Shown here: positions 34,695-43,840 of the stretch, piece by piece
Position numbering within the stretch: position 1 is the stretch's first letter
Layout: every line of letters starts with the position of its first letter
NCBI RefSeq assembly: GCF_024206475.1
Contig: NZ_JAMBPR010000025.1
Coordinates: 1-64,000 of the forward strand
Reading direction: 5' to 3'
DNA from: Paraburkholderia sp. CNPSo 3274
GTDB taxonomy: Bacteria > Pseudomonadota > Gammaproteobacteria > Burkholderiales > Burkholderiaceae
Length of the DNA stretch: 64,000 bases
Translations under genes and position numbers: made by a program
The notes under the pieces: model-generated
Told to the model about the DNA's origin: nothing
What the model saw: the letters and a program-made list of their open reading frames with translations, nothing else
Database searches by the model: none

Positions 34695-35576
34695 TTATTG
34701 CGGCGCTTTCTTGACTTCAGGTTTGAGCGAAAGCGGATCGGTCGGGTTGCGCAATGTTTCGATATCCTCATGACGCAGCTTCACCGAAGCGAGAATCTGC
34801 GGATGCGTGAGGATATAGAAGCGCCCTTCCCGCACGGCGTCGAACGTCGCCTTCGCGACGTCGTCTGGCGTGAGCTTGCCGGAACGCACTGCGCGCTGCA
34901 ACTGCAGATCGGCGGCTTGCTGCGATCGCGTGGGCGGCACCTCGTTGCGCAGATCGTCGGGGCGGCTACGCTCGGCGTTCGCAATGCCGGTCGACACGAA
35001 GGCCGGACACAGCAGCGAGCAGCTCACCTTGTCGGTCACATTCTTCAGGTCGTGATAAAGCGTTTCGGTGAGCGAGACCACAGCATGCTTCGACGCGTTG
35101 TACACGCCCATGGCGGGCGGTGAAAGCAGCCCCGCCACCGAAGCCGTGTTGACGATATGCGCGCGCTCGCCCTGCGCGAGCATGGCTGGCGTGAAGCTGC
35201 GCACACCGTTGGCCACGCCCATCACGTTCACGCCGAACACCCAGTCCCAGTCCTGCGCGCTGCTTTCCCACACGAAGCCGCCGGTGCCGACGCCCGCGTT
35301 GTTGAAGAGCAGATGGACTTTGCCATAGGTGTCGAGCGCGGCCTTCGCGAGTGCGTCGACCTGCGCGGCGTCGCGCACGTCGGTGCGTACGCCGATCGCC
35401 TGCGCGCCGCCTTCGCGCAATGCATTGACGGTTTCGTCGAGCAGCGTCTGATCGACATCGGCGAGCACGAGCTTCATGCCGAGCGCTGCGGCCTGCTGCG
35501 CGAACGCGCGGCCAAAGCCGCTTGCCGCGCCCGTGATGACGGCCACGCGGCCGTCGAACTCAAACGGTTCGGACAT
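34695..35576 (-). CDS. Short-chain dehydrogenase/reductase
   Basis: A 293-residue classical SDR. The coenzyme motif TGAASGFG is at 15-22, LADVD suggests the specificity loop, NNAG is at 92-95, and the catalytic Ser146, Tyr159 and Lys163 (YNASK) are all present. The about 40-residue C-terminal extension is longer than minimal SDRs and typical of those in fatty-acid or steroid catabolic clusters. Substrate unknown. Downstream of the medium-chain reductase in the same-strand cluster. Confidence 0.91.
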   Translation of the reverse strand: MSEPFEFDGRVAVITGAASGFGRAFAQQAAALGMKLVLADVDQTLLDETVNALREGGAQAIGVRTDVRDAAQVDALAKAALDTYGKVHLLFNNAGVGTGGFVWESSAQDWDWVFGVNVMGVANGVRSFTPAMLAQGERAHIVNTASVAGLLSPPAMGVYNASKHAVVSLTETLYHDLKNVTDKVSCSLLCPAFVSTGIANAERSRPDDLRNEVPPTRSQQAADLQLQRAVRSGKLTPDDVAKATFDAVREGRFYILTHPQILASVKLRHEDIETLRNPTDPLSLKPEVKKAPQ

Positions 35577-35664
35577 TGCGAATCCTGCGGTGAAGGTTGC
35601 GGTGAATACCGCGGACGGAAACGCGAAGCGCCCTTTCCGGGCGCTTGCGCTGGCCTTGAGACAG

Positions 35665-36663
35665 TTAGATCAGCTTGACGAGCTGCTTGCCGAAGTTCTG
35701 GCCTTTGAGCATGCCGAGGAACGCGCTGGGTGCGTTCTCGAGCCCGTCGGCCACGGTCTCGCGATAGGCAAGCTGCTGCTTCGCGACCAGCGTACCCAGC
35801 TCCGTCAGCGCCTGCGGCCACACTTCCATATGCTCGCTCACGATGAAGCCCTGCACGAGCAGGCGCTGCGTGAGGAGCAGTTGCGGATACTTGAGCGGCA
35901 TCGGCTCGCCGTCGTAACCGGCGATCATCCCGCACAGCGCGATGCGGCCGAACGCGTTCATGCGCGCGAGCGTAGCGTCGAGCACCGCGCCGCCGACGTT
36001 CTCGAAGTAGCCGTCCACGCCGTCCGGCGTCGCAGCCTTGAGGTCCTGATAGAGATTGCCAGCCTTGTAATCGACGCATGCGTCGAAGCCGAGCGTCTCC
36101 ACGACGTAGCGGCATTTTTCCGCGCCGCCCGCGATACCCACCGCGCGGCAGCCCGCGCGCTTCGCAAGCTGGCCGACCACGCTGCCCACCGCGCCACTCG
36201 CCGCGCTCACGACGACGGTTTGCCCTGCCTTCGGCTCGATGATGCGATTCAGGCCGTACCACCCGGTCACGCCCGGCATGCCCACCGGCCCGAGGTACGC
36301 GGAAAGCGGCACATGCGTCGTGTCGACGACATGCAGGTCGCTGCCGTTCGAGGTGCCGAACTCCTGCCAGCCGAACATGCCCACCACGTTGTCGCCGGGC
36401 TTGAACTTCGCATTGCGCGACTCGACCACCTCGCCCACCGTGCCGCCGATCATCACCGAGTCGAGCGGCTGCGGCGCCGCGTACGACTTGCTGTCGTTCA
36501 TCCGCCCGCGCATGTACGGGTCGAGCGAAAGATAGTGGTTGCGCACGCGCACCTCGCCCTCTTCGAGCGGGGCGAGCGGCGTTTTGACGAGGCGGAAATT
36601 ATCGACGCTCGCGGCGCCTTCCGGGCGCGAAGCGAGCAGGATCTGGCGATTGGTCTGGGTCAT
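35665..36663 (-). CDS. NADP-dependent medium-chain oxidoreductase (CurA/leukotriene B4 dehydrogenase-like)
   Basis: A 332-residue zinc-free member of the MDR superfamily that reduces enones. It starts TQTNRQILLASRPEGAASVD, has LSLDPYMRGRM and GGTVGEVVES near the N-terminus, the nucleotide-binding AASGAVGSVVGQLAKRAGCR and YFENVGGAVLDATLARMN. These are the YncB/CurA/prostaglandin reductase signatures. Physiological substrate not readable. Lies between the PaaI-like thioesterase and the SDR. Confidence 0.92.
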   Translation of the reverse strand: MTQTNRQILLASRPEGAASVDNFRLVKTPLAPLEEGEVRVRNHYLSLDPYMRGRMNDSKSYAAPQPLDSVMIGGTVGEVVESRNAKFKPGDNVVGMFGWQEFGTSNGSDLHVVDTTHVPLSAYLGPVGMPGVTGWYGLNRIIEPKAGQTVVVSAASGAVGSVVGQLAKRAGCRAVGIAGGAEKCRYVVETLGFDACVDYKAGNLYQDLKAATPDGVDGYFENVGGAVLDATLARMNAFGRIALCGMIAGYDGEPMPLKYPQLLLTQRLLVQGFIVSEHMEVWPQALTELGTLVAKQQLAYRETVADGLENAPSAFLGMLKGQNFGKQLVKLI

Positions 36664-36774
36664 GGCGTCCGTGTTGCTTCGTTGGGCGCGGCGAGGCGTT
36701 GCACGCCTGCCGCGCGAGAGAACAGCAACCGGGCACGCACGAGCAAAGCCCTCGCACGCGCCCGATCGCGCGTT

Positions 36775-37302
36775 TTAACCGTCGCTCGGTCCCGGCCGCG
36801 CGCTGGGGTCGCTGCGCAGACGCTGACGCGTCACGTCGCGGCCCACCGCAAGCCGGCGCATGTACTTGAAGGTGCCGAGCGCCTTGGCGACGAAATGGCC
36901 TTCGCTGTCGCGAATCTCGCCTTCGCAATAGGCCATGGTGGTGGAACGGTGCAGCACGCGGCCAGTGGCGCGCAATTCGCCGCGCCCCGGCTGCATGAAG
37001 TTCACTTTCATTTCGACGGTGACGACGCCCACACCATCGGCGGCGACGCTGCGCGCCGCCATGGCGAGCGCGATGTCGGCGAGCGTCATCGTTACGCCGC
37101 CGTGCGCGACGTCCCACGTATTCAGATGCCGCTCGGCGAGCGGCAGTACGACTTCGCTCGCGCCGTCATGCGCGCTCACGAGTTGCGCGCCGAGATGCTC
37201 GACGAAGGGACTCTCGATGATCGTGAGCGACGTTTGCGGATGTTGTGCGGCTTCGCCTTTTGGCGCGCCGCCGCCCTGGGATTGATCTGCGGTACCGATC
37301 AT
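36775..37302 (-). CDS. PaaI-like hot-dog thioesterase
   Basis: A 175-residue thioesterase. The PaaI motif HLNTWDVAHGGVTMTLADIA contains the catalytic Asp and HGG helix start, and VTVEMKVNFMQPGRGEL with TGRVLHRSTTMAYCEGEI form the following strands. About 25 polar residues precede the domain. It begins 8 bases after the stop of the Dabb gene, so the two are probably coupled. It may free CoA from stalled intermediates of the neighbouring pathway (inference). Confidence 0.9.
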   Translation of the reverse strand: MIGTADQSQGGGAPKGEAAQHPQTSLTIIESPFVEHLGAQLVSAHDGASEVVLPLAERHLNTWDVAHGGVTMTLADIALAMAARSVAADGVGVVTVEMKVNFMQPGRGELRATGRVLHRSTTMAYCEGEIRDSEGHFVAKALGTFKYMRRLAVGRDVTRQRLRSDPSARPGPSDG

Positions 37303-37310
37303 GATGCGCT

Positions 37311-37613
37311 TCAGACCACGTAATCCACGCACTGGCGCGACTCGACCACGAGCTTCGCGAACTGCTTCACGACGAGATGTTCGGGGTGGTCCTGATAGCC
37401 ATCGAGCGCGGCCTGATCGGCGAAGTCGGAAACGAGCACGAGGTCGAATGTGGAAGCGAGACCCGGGCCGGCCACGCCGACTTCGAGGTGCAGTGTGCCC
37501 GGCACGAGATCGCGGCAGCCTTCGAGCAGCGCCTTGAACTTCACGACGTTCTCGGCGCGCGTCGCGCCTTCGGCCGACTCCTTGAGCTTCCACATCACGA
37601 TATGACGAATCAC
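37311..37613 (-). CDS. Dabb (stress-responsive A/B barrel) protein
   Basis: A 100-residue dimeric ferredoxin-like barrel protein. It begins IRHIVMWKLKESAEGATRAE and contains FDLVLVSDFADQAALDGYQDHPEH, the family hallmark. The start codon is GTG at 37613, supported by an AGAGGTGAG ribosome site; there is no upstream ATG. Bacterial members are often found in catabolic clusters, with mostly unknown activity. Confidence 0.9.
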   Translation of the reverse strand: MIRHIVMWKLKESAEGATRAENVVKFKALLEGCRDLVPGTLHLEVGVAGPGLASTFDLVLVSDFADQAALDGYQDHPEHLVVKQFAKLVVESRQCVDYVV

Positions 37614-37788
37614 GAACTCACCTCTTCTGTCTGCATGGGAACAGGCGCCGCACCGTGCGCGCGCCGACAGCCGTCATGATACCCGCAGCAGCTCGAGCGC
37701 GAGAGCGGCTCGGCGCGCGCCAAAGCGAGGGAAAGCGGTGGCGTAGCCGGGACGGCGGCGGACTCCCGCGAGTCCGCCGCACCGTGCA

Positions 37789-38967
37789 TCACACGACTTC
37801 GAAGAGGCCGGCGGCGCCCTGCCCGCCGCCGATGCACATCGTCACCACGACGAACTTCGCGCCGCGGCGCTTGCCTTCGATGAGCGCGTGGCCCGTGAGG
37901 CGAGCGCCCGACACGCCATACGGGTGACCGACGGCAATCGCGCCGCCGTTCACGTTCAGGCGGTCGGCGGGAATGCCGAGCTTGTCGCGGCAATACAGCA
38001 CCTGCACCGCGAATGCTTCGTTCAGCTCCCACAGGCCGATGTCCTCGACCTTCAGGCCCGTCTGCTTGAGCAGCTTGGGCACGGCGAACACGGGACCGAT
38101 GCCCATCTCGTCCGGCTCGCAGCCCGCCACGGCAAAGCCGCGGAAAATGCCGAGCGGCTGCAGGCCTTCGCGCTCCGCGACTTTCGCGTTCATCACGACG
38201 CAGGCGCTCGCACCGTCCGAGAACTGGCTCGCGTTGCCGGCCGTGACGACGCCGCCCGGCATCGCCGTGCGGATCTTCGAAACGCCTTCGAGCGTGGTGT
38301 CGGCGCGAATGCCTTCGTCGGCTGCGATCGTCACTTCCTTCGTGACGAGCTGCCCCGTCGCCTTGTCGGCAACACCGGCGAGCACCGTCATCGGCACGAT
38401 TTCGTCGTTGAAGAGACCCGCCGCCTGCGCGGCCGCCGCGCGCAACTGCGACTGCACGCCGTACTCGTCCTGGCGCTCCTTTGAGATTTCATAGCGCTTC
38501 GCGACCGTCTCGGCCGTTTGCAGCATGCTCCAGTAGATTTCGGGCTTGTGCTGGTTAAGCCAGCCTTCGGCCACCATGTGGCGGTTCATCTCGTTCTGCA
38601 CGCACGAGATCGATTCCACACCGCCCGCGACGAACACGTCGCCTTCGCCCGCGATCACGCGTTGCGCGGCAAGCGCGATCGTCTGGAGTCCGGACGAACA
38701 GAAGCGGTTCACCGTCATGCCCGGCACGCTCACGGGCAGGCCCGCGCGCAGCGCGATCTGGCGCGCGATATTGGCGCCCGTTGCGCCTTCGGGATTCGCG
38801 CAGCCCATGATCACGTCTTCCACGCGGGCGGGGTCGATCTTCGCGCGCTCGACGGCGGCTTGCGTCACATGGCCGCCGAGCGTGGCGCCGTGCGTCATGT
38901 TGAAGGCGCCCTTCCAGGATTTGGCGAGGCCCGTGCGGGCGGTCGATACGATTACGGCGTCAGTCAT
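37789..38967 (-). CDS. Acetyl-CoA C-acyltransferase (thiolase)
   Basis: A 392-residue thiolase that cleaves 3-ketoacyl-CoA with CoA, the last step of beta-oxidation. The acylated cysteine is Cys90 in NRFCSSGLQT, GGVESIS follows, and the second active-site group has NVNGGAIAVGHPYGVSGAR and Cys378 in MCIGGGQG. It is the long-chain FadA/FadI type rather than a PhaA-type biosynthetic thiolase, judging from NMTHGATLGGHV and the QNEMNRHM insert. Partners the FadB-like enzyme upstream, with pncA between them. Confidence 0.94.
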   Translation of the reverse strand: MTDAVIVSTARTGLAKSWKGAFNMTHGATLGGHVTQAAVERAKIDPARVEDVIMGCANPEGATGANIARQIALRAGLPVSVPGMTVNRFCSSGLQTIALAAQRVIAGEGDVFVAGGVESISCVQNEMNRHMVAEGWLNQHKPEIYWSMLQTAETVAKRYEISKERQDEYGVQSQLRAAAAQAAGLFNDEIVPMTVLAGVADKATGQLVTKEVTIAADEGIRADTTLEGVSKIRTAMPGGVVTAGNASQFSDGASACVVMNAKVAEREGLQPLGIFRGFAVAGCEPDEMGIGPVFAVPKLLKQTGLKVEDIGLWELNEAFAVQVLYCRDKLGIPADRLNVNGGAIAVGHPYGVSGARLTGHALIEGKRRGAKFVVVTMCIGGGQGAAGLFEVV

Positions 38968-39013
38968 GCGATGTCTCCCACTACGAATATTGAATCCAGA
39001 GGATGGCTTTGAT

Positions 39014-39023
39014 TGAACGTTCA
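39014..39023. promoter_or_regulatory. Palindrome TGAACGTTCA upstream of the thiolase
   Basis: A perfect 10-bp palindrome about 47 bases upstream of the thiolase start, overlapping the pncA stop codon. Related elements lie upstream of the FadB-like gene at 41873-41884 and 41922-41931, so it may be a shared operator, TetR-like in size. Confidence 0.5.
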
Positions 39024-39656
39024 GGCGGACCGTGCCAGCACCTCGGCCGACTGCGCACGCTTCACACCGGCGGCCAGCAACTGCTTCCACGCGGCGGCAA
39101 GCGAGCCGTTCAGGTCGATGGCGCGCGAGGCGTCTTCGATCAGCACGGTTTCGAAGCCCGCGGCGCGCGCGTCGAGCGCGGACCACGCCACGCAATAGTC
39201 GGTCGCGAGGCCGCAGCAGTACACGCGCCTCACACCCACGTCGCGCAGATAGCCCGCGAGGCCCGTGGGCGTCTTTCGGTCGGCTTCGAGAAACGCGGAG
39301 TAGCTGTCCACGTCGGCGTGATGGCCCTTGCGGATCACCGCGCGCGCATGCGGCACGTTCAGGTCGCGATGCAGCGCAGCGCCTTCGGTGCCCTGCACGC
39401 AATGCACGGGCCATAACACCTGCTCGCCGTAGGGCAGCGCCGTCGTCTCGAACGGCGCGCGTCCCGCATGATTCGCCGCAAACGATACGTGCTGCGCCGG
39501 ATGCCAGTCCTGCGTGAGCACCACATGGCTGAAGCCCTGCGCGAGCCGGTTCGCGACCGGCACGACTTCATCGCCGAGCGCGACGGCAAGCGCCCCGCCC
39601 GGCATGAAGTCGTATTGCAGGTCGATCAGCAGGAGCACGTCGTCTGAGCTTCTCAT
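39021..39656 (-). CDS. pncA: Nicotinamidase/pyrazinamidase
   Basis: A 211-residue isochorismatase-fold amidase that converts nicotinamide to nicotinate in NAD salvage. The catalytic Asp is in LLIDLQYDF (Asp12), the lysine in AVIRKGHHADVDSYSAF, and the nucleophilic cysteine in CCGLATDYCV. QDWHPAQHVSFAANH supplies the metal-binding Asp and His residues. Its place between the FadB-like enzyme and thiolase genes is unusual; a link to NAD demand in beta-oxidation is speculative. Confidence 0.94.
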   Translation of the reverse strand: MRSSDDVLLLIDLQYDFMPGGALAVALGDEVVPVANRLAQGFSHVVLTQDWHPAQHVSFAANHAGRAPFETTALPYGEQVLWPVHCVQGTEGAALHRDLNVPHARAVIRKGHHADVDSYSAFLEADRKTPTGLAGYLRDVGVRRVYCCGLATDYCVAWSALDARAAGFETVLIEDASRAIDLNGSLAAAWKQLLAAGVKRAQSAEVLARSA

Positions 39657-39702
39657 GATGTTCGTCCGCCTGTTAGTCCGCTTTTGCGTCCGTGCGTGAT
39701 GC

Positions 39703-41784
39703 TTAGTTAAACGTACCGCCCCTGGCAGCCAGATCGACGATCGAAGGCGCGACTTCCCAGGCCTCGCCATTGCGCTGCTGCGCATAGCGGCGAATGGCGC
39801 GCTCGACGTTGTAGAGGCCAACCGTGTCGGCGTACAGCATCGGACCGCCACGCCACAGCGGGAAGCCGTAGCCCGTGAGATAGACCATGTCGACGTCCGA
39901 CGCCTTCGAAGCGATGCCCTCTTCGAGAATCTTCGCGCCTTCGTTGACGAGCGAGAACACGAGACGCTCGACGATTTCCTCGTCGCTGATCTTGCGGCGC
40001 TCCACACCGGCTTCCTTCGAATACGCCACGATCATCTCGTCGACGAGTTTCGAAGGCTGCGCGTTGCGCTCGCCCGCCTTGTAGTCGTACCAACCCGCGC
40101 CGGTCTTCTGCCCGAAGCGGCCGGTCTCGCACAGACGGTCGGCGATCTTCGAGTACTTCATGTCCGGGTGTTCCTGATAACGACGCTTGCGAATGGCCCA
40201 GCCGATATCGTTGCCGGCCAGGTCGCTCATGCGGAACGGGCCCATCGCGAAGCCGAACTTTTCGATCGCCCGGTCCACTTGCGCGGGCAGCGCGCCTTCT
40301 TCGAGCATGTAGAGCGCCTGACGCACGTACTGCTCGATCATGCGGTTGCCGATGAAGCCATCGCACACGCCCGAAACCACGGCCGTCTTGCGGATCTTCT
40401 TCGTGATCTGCATGACGGTGGCGAGCACGTCCTTGGCCGTTTCCTTGCCACGCACGACTTCGAGCAGCTTCATCACGTTGGCAGGACTGAAGAAGTGCAG
40501 ACCCACCACGTCCTGAGGACGCTTCGTGAACGCCGCGATCTTGTCGACGTCGAGCGTCGAGGTGTTCGAGGCGAGGATCGCGCCAGCCCTGGCAACTTCG
40601 TCGAGCCGCTTGAACACCTGCTCCTTCACGCCGAGTTCTTCGAACACCGCTTCGATGATGAGATCGGCTTGCTTGAGGTCGTCGTAGGAGAGCGTCGGGC
40701 TGATGAGCGCCATGCGCGTTTCCACCTTCTCCTGCGTGAGCTTGCCCTTCTTGACCTGCGCTTCGTAATTCTTGCGGACCGTGGTGAGGCCGCGATCGAG
40801 CGCTTCCTGCTTCGTTTCCAGCAGCGTGACCGGCACACCCGCGTTGAGGAAATTCATCGTGATGCCGCCGCCCATCGTGCCCGCGCCGATCACGGCCACC
40901 TTCTGGATGTCGCGCGTGGGCGTGCTCGACGGCACATCGGGGATCTTGCTCGCGGCACGCTCGCCGAAGAACGCGTGGCGCAGCGCGCGGCTTTCCGGCG
41001 TCTGCACGAGTTCGAGGAAGCATTCGCGCTCGAACGCGAGGCCCTTCTCGAAGCCCTGCTTCACACCCGCCGCGATGGCGTCGACGCACTTGACTGGCGC
41101 GGGGTAGTTCTTCGCCATCGCGCCAACGGTGTTGCGCGAGAACTGCAGGAAGCCTTCTGCGTTCGCATGTTCGATCTTGCGGTTGCGCACGAGCGGATGC
41201 GGGCCGGATTTGTCGGCCGCCTTGCGCGCGAATGCAATCGCCTCCTCGAGCAGATCGCCTTGCGCCATGGCGTCGAAGAGCCCCGAATTCGCGAGTTTTT
41301 CGCTCATCACCGGCGCGCCCGTGACGATCATGTTGAGCGCGGCTTCAAGGCCGATTGCACGCGGCAGACGCTGCGTGCCGCCCGCGCCCGGCAGAATGCC
41401 GAGCTTCACTTCGGGCAGCGCAATCTGCGCGCCAGCGGCGGCGATACGGTAGTGCGCGCCGAGCGCCAGTTCGAGACCGCCGCCCATGGCCACGCTATGG
41501 ATCGCGGCCACGACCGGCTTCGCGCTCTTTTCGACTTCCTTGATGACGGTGTGGAGCGTGGGCTCCTGCATCGCCTTGGGCGTGTTGAATTCGGTGATAT
41601 CCGCGCCGCCCGAGAACGCCTTGCCGGCACCCGTGATCACGATGGCCGCAACGGCCGGATCGCTCGCGGCGCGCGCGAGGCCCTCGACAATGCCCGCGCG
41701 GGTCGAATGCCCGAGGCCGTTGACGGGCGGATTGTTGAGCGTGATGACGGCGACGCCGTCGCGAGTCGTGTAGTCCACTGCCAT
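39703..41784 (-). CDS. Bifunctional enoyl-CoA hydratase / 3-hydroxyacyl-CoA dehydrogenase (FadB-like)
   Basis: A 693-residue multifunctional beta-oxidation enzyme. The crotonase domain (about 1-190) has the oxyanion loop AFSGGADITEF and the two glutamate motifs GGGLELALGAHYRIA and LPEVKLGILPGAGGTQRLPR. The dehydrogenase domain begins with GAGTMGGG at 300-307, has SNTSTLDVDKIA and GLHFFSPANVMKLLEVV, and ends with the duplicated C-terminal domain (DMVYLTGYGFPLWRGGPM). The start has TGGAGGCAA. Same layout as the peroxisomal-type MFE1 and Burkholderia FadB homologues. Confidence 0.95.
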   Translation of the reverse strand: MAVDYTTRDGVAVITLNNPPVNGLGHSTRAGIVEGLARAASDPAVAAIVITGAGKAFSGGADITEFNTPKAMQEPTLHTVIKEVEKSAKPVVAAIHSVAMGGGLELALGAHYRIAAAGAQIALPEVKLGILPGAGGTQRLPRAIGLEAALNMIVTGAPVMSEKLANSGLFDAMAQGDLLEEAIAFARKAADKSGPHPLVRNRKIEHANAEGFLQFSRNTVGAMAKNYPAPVKCVDAIAAGVKQGFEKGLAFERECFLELVQTPESRALRHAFFGERAASKIPDVPSSTPTRDIQKVAVIGAGTMGGGITMNFLNAGVPVTLLETKQEALDRGLTTVRKNYEAQVKKGKLTQEKVETRMALISPTLSYDDLKQADLIIEAVFEELGVKEQVFKRLDEVARAGAILASNTSTLDVDKIAAFTKRPQDVVGLHFFSPANVMKLLEVVRGKETAKDVLATVMQITKKIRKTAVVSGVCDGFIGNRMIEQYVRQALYMLEEGALPAQVDRAIEKFGFAMGPFRMSDLAGNDIGWAIRKRRYQEHPDMKYSKIADRLCETGRFGQKTGAGWYDYKAGERNAQPSKLVDEMIVAYSKEAGVERRKISDEEIVERLVFSLVNEGAKILEEGIASKASDVDMVYLTGYGFPLWRGGPMLYADTVGLYNVERAIRRYAQQRNGEAWEVAPSIVDLAARGGTFN

Positions 41785-41872
41785 TTGCCTGCCTCCATGC
41801 TTGCGGGCCGCGATGTGCGTCGTCGGCCTCATTGTCCGACTTTCCCGGTCAGCAGGCAGAATACCTAAAAAA

Positions 41873-41931
41873 GAACGTTCGTTCAATTTTTTGCTGCGCT
41901 GCGGATGCCAGGGTTTGTACTGAACGTACAA
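41873..41931. promoter_or_regulatory. Inverted repeats upstream of the FadB-like gene
   Basis: Two elements lie 89-147 bases upstream of the FadB-like start: GAACGTTC followed by GTTC at 41873-41884, and TTGTAC-TGAAC-GTACAA at 41915-41931 (6-bp perfect arms), which contains TGAACGTACA. Both resemble TGAACGTTCA upstream of the thiolase. They are likely targets of one repressor, which is not encoded next to them. Confidence 0.55.
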
Positions 41932-41963
41932 TTTTGGCAACTCGGCCGGCAAAAAGTCGGAAG

Positions 41964-41990
41964 AAAAAAAACGCAGCCAGATGGCTGCGC
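41964..41990 (-). terminator. Intrinsic terminator after the acyl-CoA ligase gene
   Basis: Read on the minus strand: a 7-bp stem CGCAGCC / GGCTGCG (41972-41978 with 41983-41989), 4-base loop, followed by eight T residues (41971-41964). It would separate the ligase transcript from the FadB-like gene, which then needs its own promoter. Confidence 0.9.
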
Positions 41991-42022
41991 CGCAGAACCT
42001 TGCGCGGGTGGCTCGGGGTGGC

Positions 42023-43711
42023 TTACCCGTGCTTTGCGGCGTCTTGCGCCGGATCGATCGGACACCCCTCCACCGCGAGCGCAGTCCGCAACACGTATGA
42101 GCGGAACTGCTCGCGCAGCTTGAGCTTTTGCAGCTTTCCCGTTGCCGTGTGCGGCAATTCGTCGACGAAGACGGCGTCATCGGGCAGCCACCATTTCGCG
42201 ACCTTGCCTTCGAAGTACGCGAGCAGTTCTTCACGCGTGACTGCGGCGCCGGGCTTCTTCACCGCGACGATGAGCGGCCGCTCGGTCCAGCGCGGATGCG
42301 CGCAGGCAATGCACGCGGCCTCCGCGATGGCCGGATGCGCCACTGCGATGTTTTCCAGGTCGATCGAGCTGATCCACTCGCCGCCCGACTTGATCACGTC
42401 TTTACTGCGGTCGGTGATGTGCAGGAAGCCATCGGGGTCGATCGTGGCGACGTCGCCCGTGGGAAACCAGCCGTCGACGAGCGGCGAGCCACCTTCTTGC
42501 CGATAGTAGTGGTCAATCACCCACGGTCCGCGCACATGGAGATCGCCGAACGCCACGCCATCCCACGGCAGCTCGCGCCCGCTCTCTCCGACGATCTTCA
42601 TATCCACGCCGAAAACCACGCGCCCCTGCTTTTCAAGCAGTGCCAGTTGCGCCTCTCGCGGCCGCTGCGACTGCTCCCAGTTGAGCCTCGAGAGCGTGCC
42701 GAGCGGCGACATCTCCGTCATGCCCCATGCGTGTATCGTCTGCACGCCGTAGTTGTCCTCGAAGGCTCGCTGTATCGAGGGCGGACAGGCCGAGCCACCC
42801 ACCACCGTACGCTTGAGCGTGGAGAAGCGCACACCTGCGTTGCGCACATGCGCGAGCAGGCCGAGCCAGACGGTCGGCACGCCGGCCGAGGCGGTCACTC
42901 CTTCCGCTTCCATGAGCTCGTAGAGCGATTTGCCGTCGAGATCCTTGCCGGGCAGCACGAGCTTCGCGCCCGTGAGCGGCGCCGCATGCGGAATGCCCCA
43001 CGCGTTCACATGGAACATCGGCACGACGGGCAGGATCGCATCGCATGCGGAGAGTCCCATCGCGTCGGGCAGCGATGCCCCATACGCATGCAGCACGGAA
43101 GAACGATGCGTATAGAGCGCGCCTTTCGGGTTGCCCGTGGTGCCGGACGTGTAGCAGAGGTTCGAGGCGCTGCGCTCGTCGAGTTCGGGCCACGCGTAGT
43201 TGCCGTCCGGCGCGGCGAGCAGCGTCTCGTAGCAGAGCACTTCCGTGCGCATCTGCGGCCGGTGGGCTTCATCGCACAGCGCGATCCAGCCGCGCACGTT
43301 CGGGCACTGCGGCGCAAGTGTATCGACGAGCGCGGCGAACGTGATGTCGAACAGCACGTAGCGGTCGTCGGCGTGATTGACGATCCAGGCGATCTGCTCG
43401 GGAAAGAGCCGCGGATTGATGGTGTGGCAGACCGCGCCGAAGCCGGTCACGCCGAAATAGGCTTCGAGATGCCGATAGCCATTCCAGGCCAACGTGCCGA
43501 CACGCTCGCCCGGCGCGACGCCGAGCGCCATGAGCGCCTGCGCGAGCTGCTTGGAGCGCACTTCGCATTCACGGTACGTGTAGCGATGGATATCGCCCTC
43601 GATGCGCCGCGAGACGATCTGCGCGCTGCCATGATGGCGCGCCGCATGGGCAATCAACGACGACACCGTGAGCGGCACATCCATCATTTGACCCAGCAGC
43701 GGTGCACTCAT
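42023..43711 (-). CDS. Acyl-CoA ligase (DmdB/medium-long-chain fatty-acid type)
   Basis: A 562-residue ANL ligase that activates a fatty acid, or 3-methylmercaptopropionate, with ATP and CoA. ATP motif YTSGTTGNPKG is at 187-197, HAWGMTEMSPLGT is motif A5, GWFPTGDVATIDPDG is A7, DRSKDVIKSGGEWIS is A8, and the catalytic lysine is in LPHTATGKLQKLKL. The protein belongs to the group that includes 3-(methylthio)propionyl-CoA ligase (DmdB) and medium-chain acyl-CoA ligases; the substrate cannot be fixed from sequence. First gene of the catabolic cluster. Confidence 0.92.
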   Translation of the reverse strand: MSAPLLGQMMDVPLTVSSLIAHAARHHGSAQIVSRRIEGDIHRYTYRECEVRSKQLAQALMALGVAPGERVGTLAWNGYRHLEAYFGVTGFGAVCHTINPRLFPEQIAWIVNHADDRYVLFDITFAALVDTLAPQCPNVRGWIALCDEAHRPQMRTEVLCYETLLAAPDGNYAWPELDERSASNLCYTSGTTGNPKGALYTHRSSVLHAYGASLPDAMGLSACDAILPVVPMFHVNAWGIPHAAPLTGAKLVLPGKDLDGKSLYELMEAEGVTASAGVPTVWLGLLAHVRNAGVRFSTLKRTVVGGSACPPSIQRAFEDNYGVQTIHAWGMTEMSPLGTLSRLNWEQSQRPREAQLALLEKQGRVVFGVDMKIVGESGRELPWDGVAFGDLHVRGPWVIDHYYRQEGGSPLVDGWFPTGDVATIDPDGFLHITDRSKDVIKSGGEWISSIDLENIAVAHPAIAEAACIACAHPRWTERPLIVAVKKPGAAVTREELLAYFEGKVAKWWLPDDAVFVDELPHTATGKLQKLKLREQFRSYVLRTALAVEGCPIDPAQDAAKHG

Positions 43712-43840
43712 CGGTAGCGGTCTCCACGCGTTGAACGGCGTTGTGTCTATCTTTGTCTGTGAGTCCGACGGCCTTCAGGGGTACTCCAGCACGCCGGCGG
43801 GTGCCGACTTACAATATCGAGTATTCACCAGGCCCTCAAT

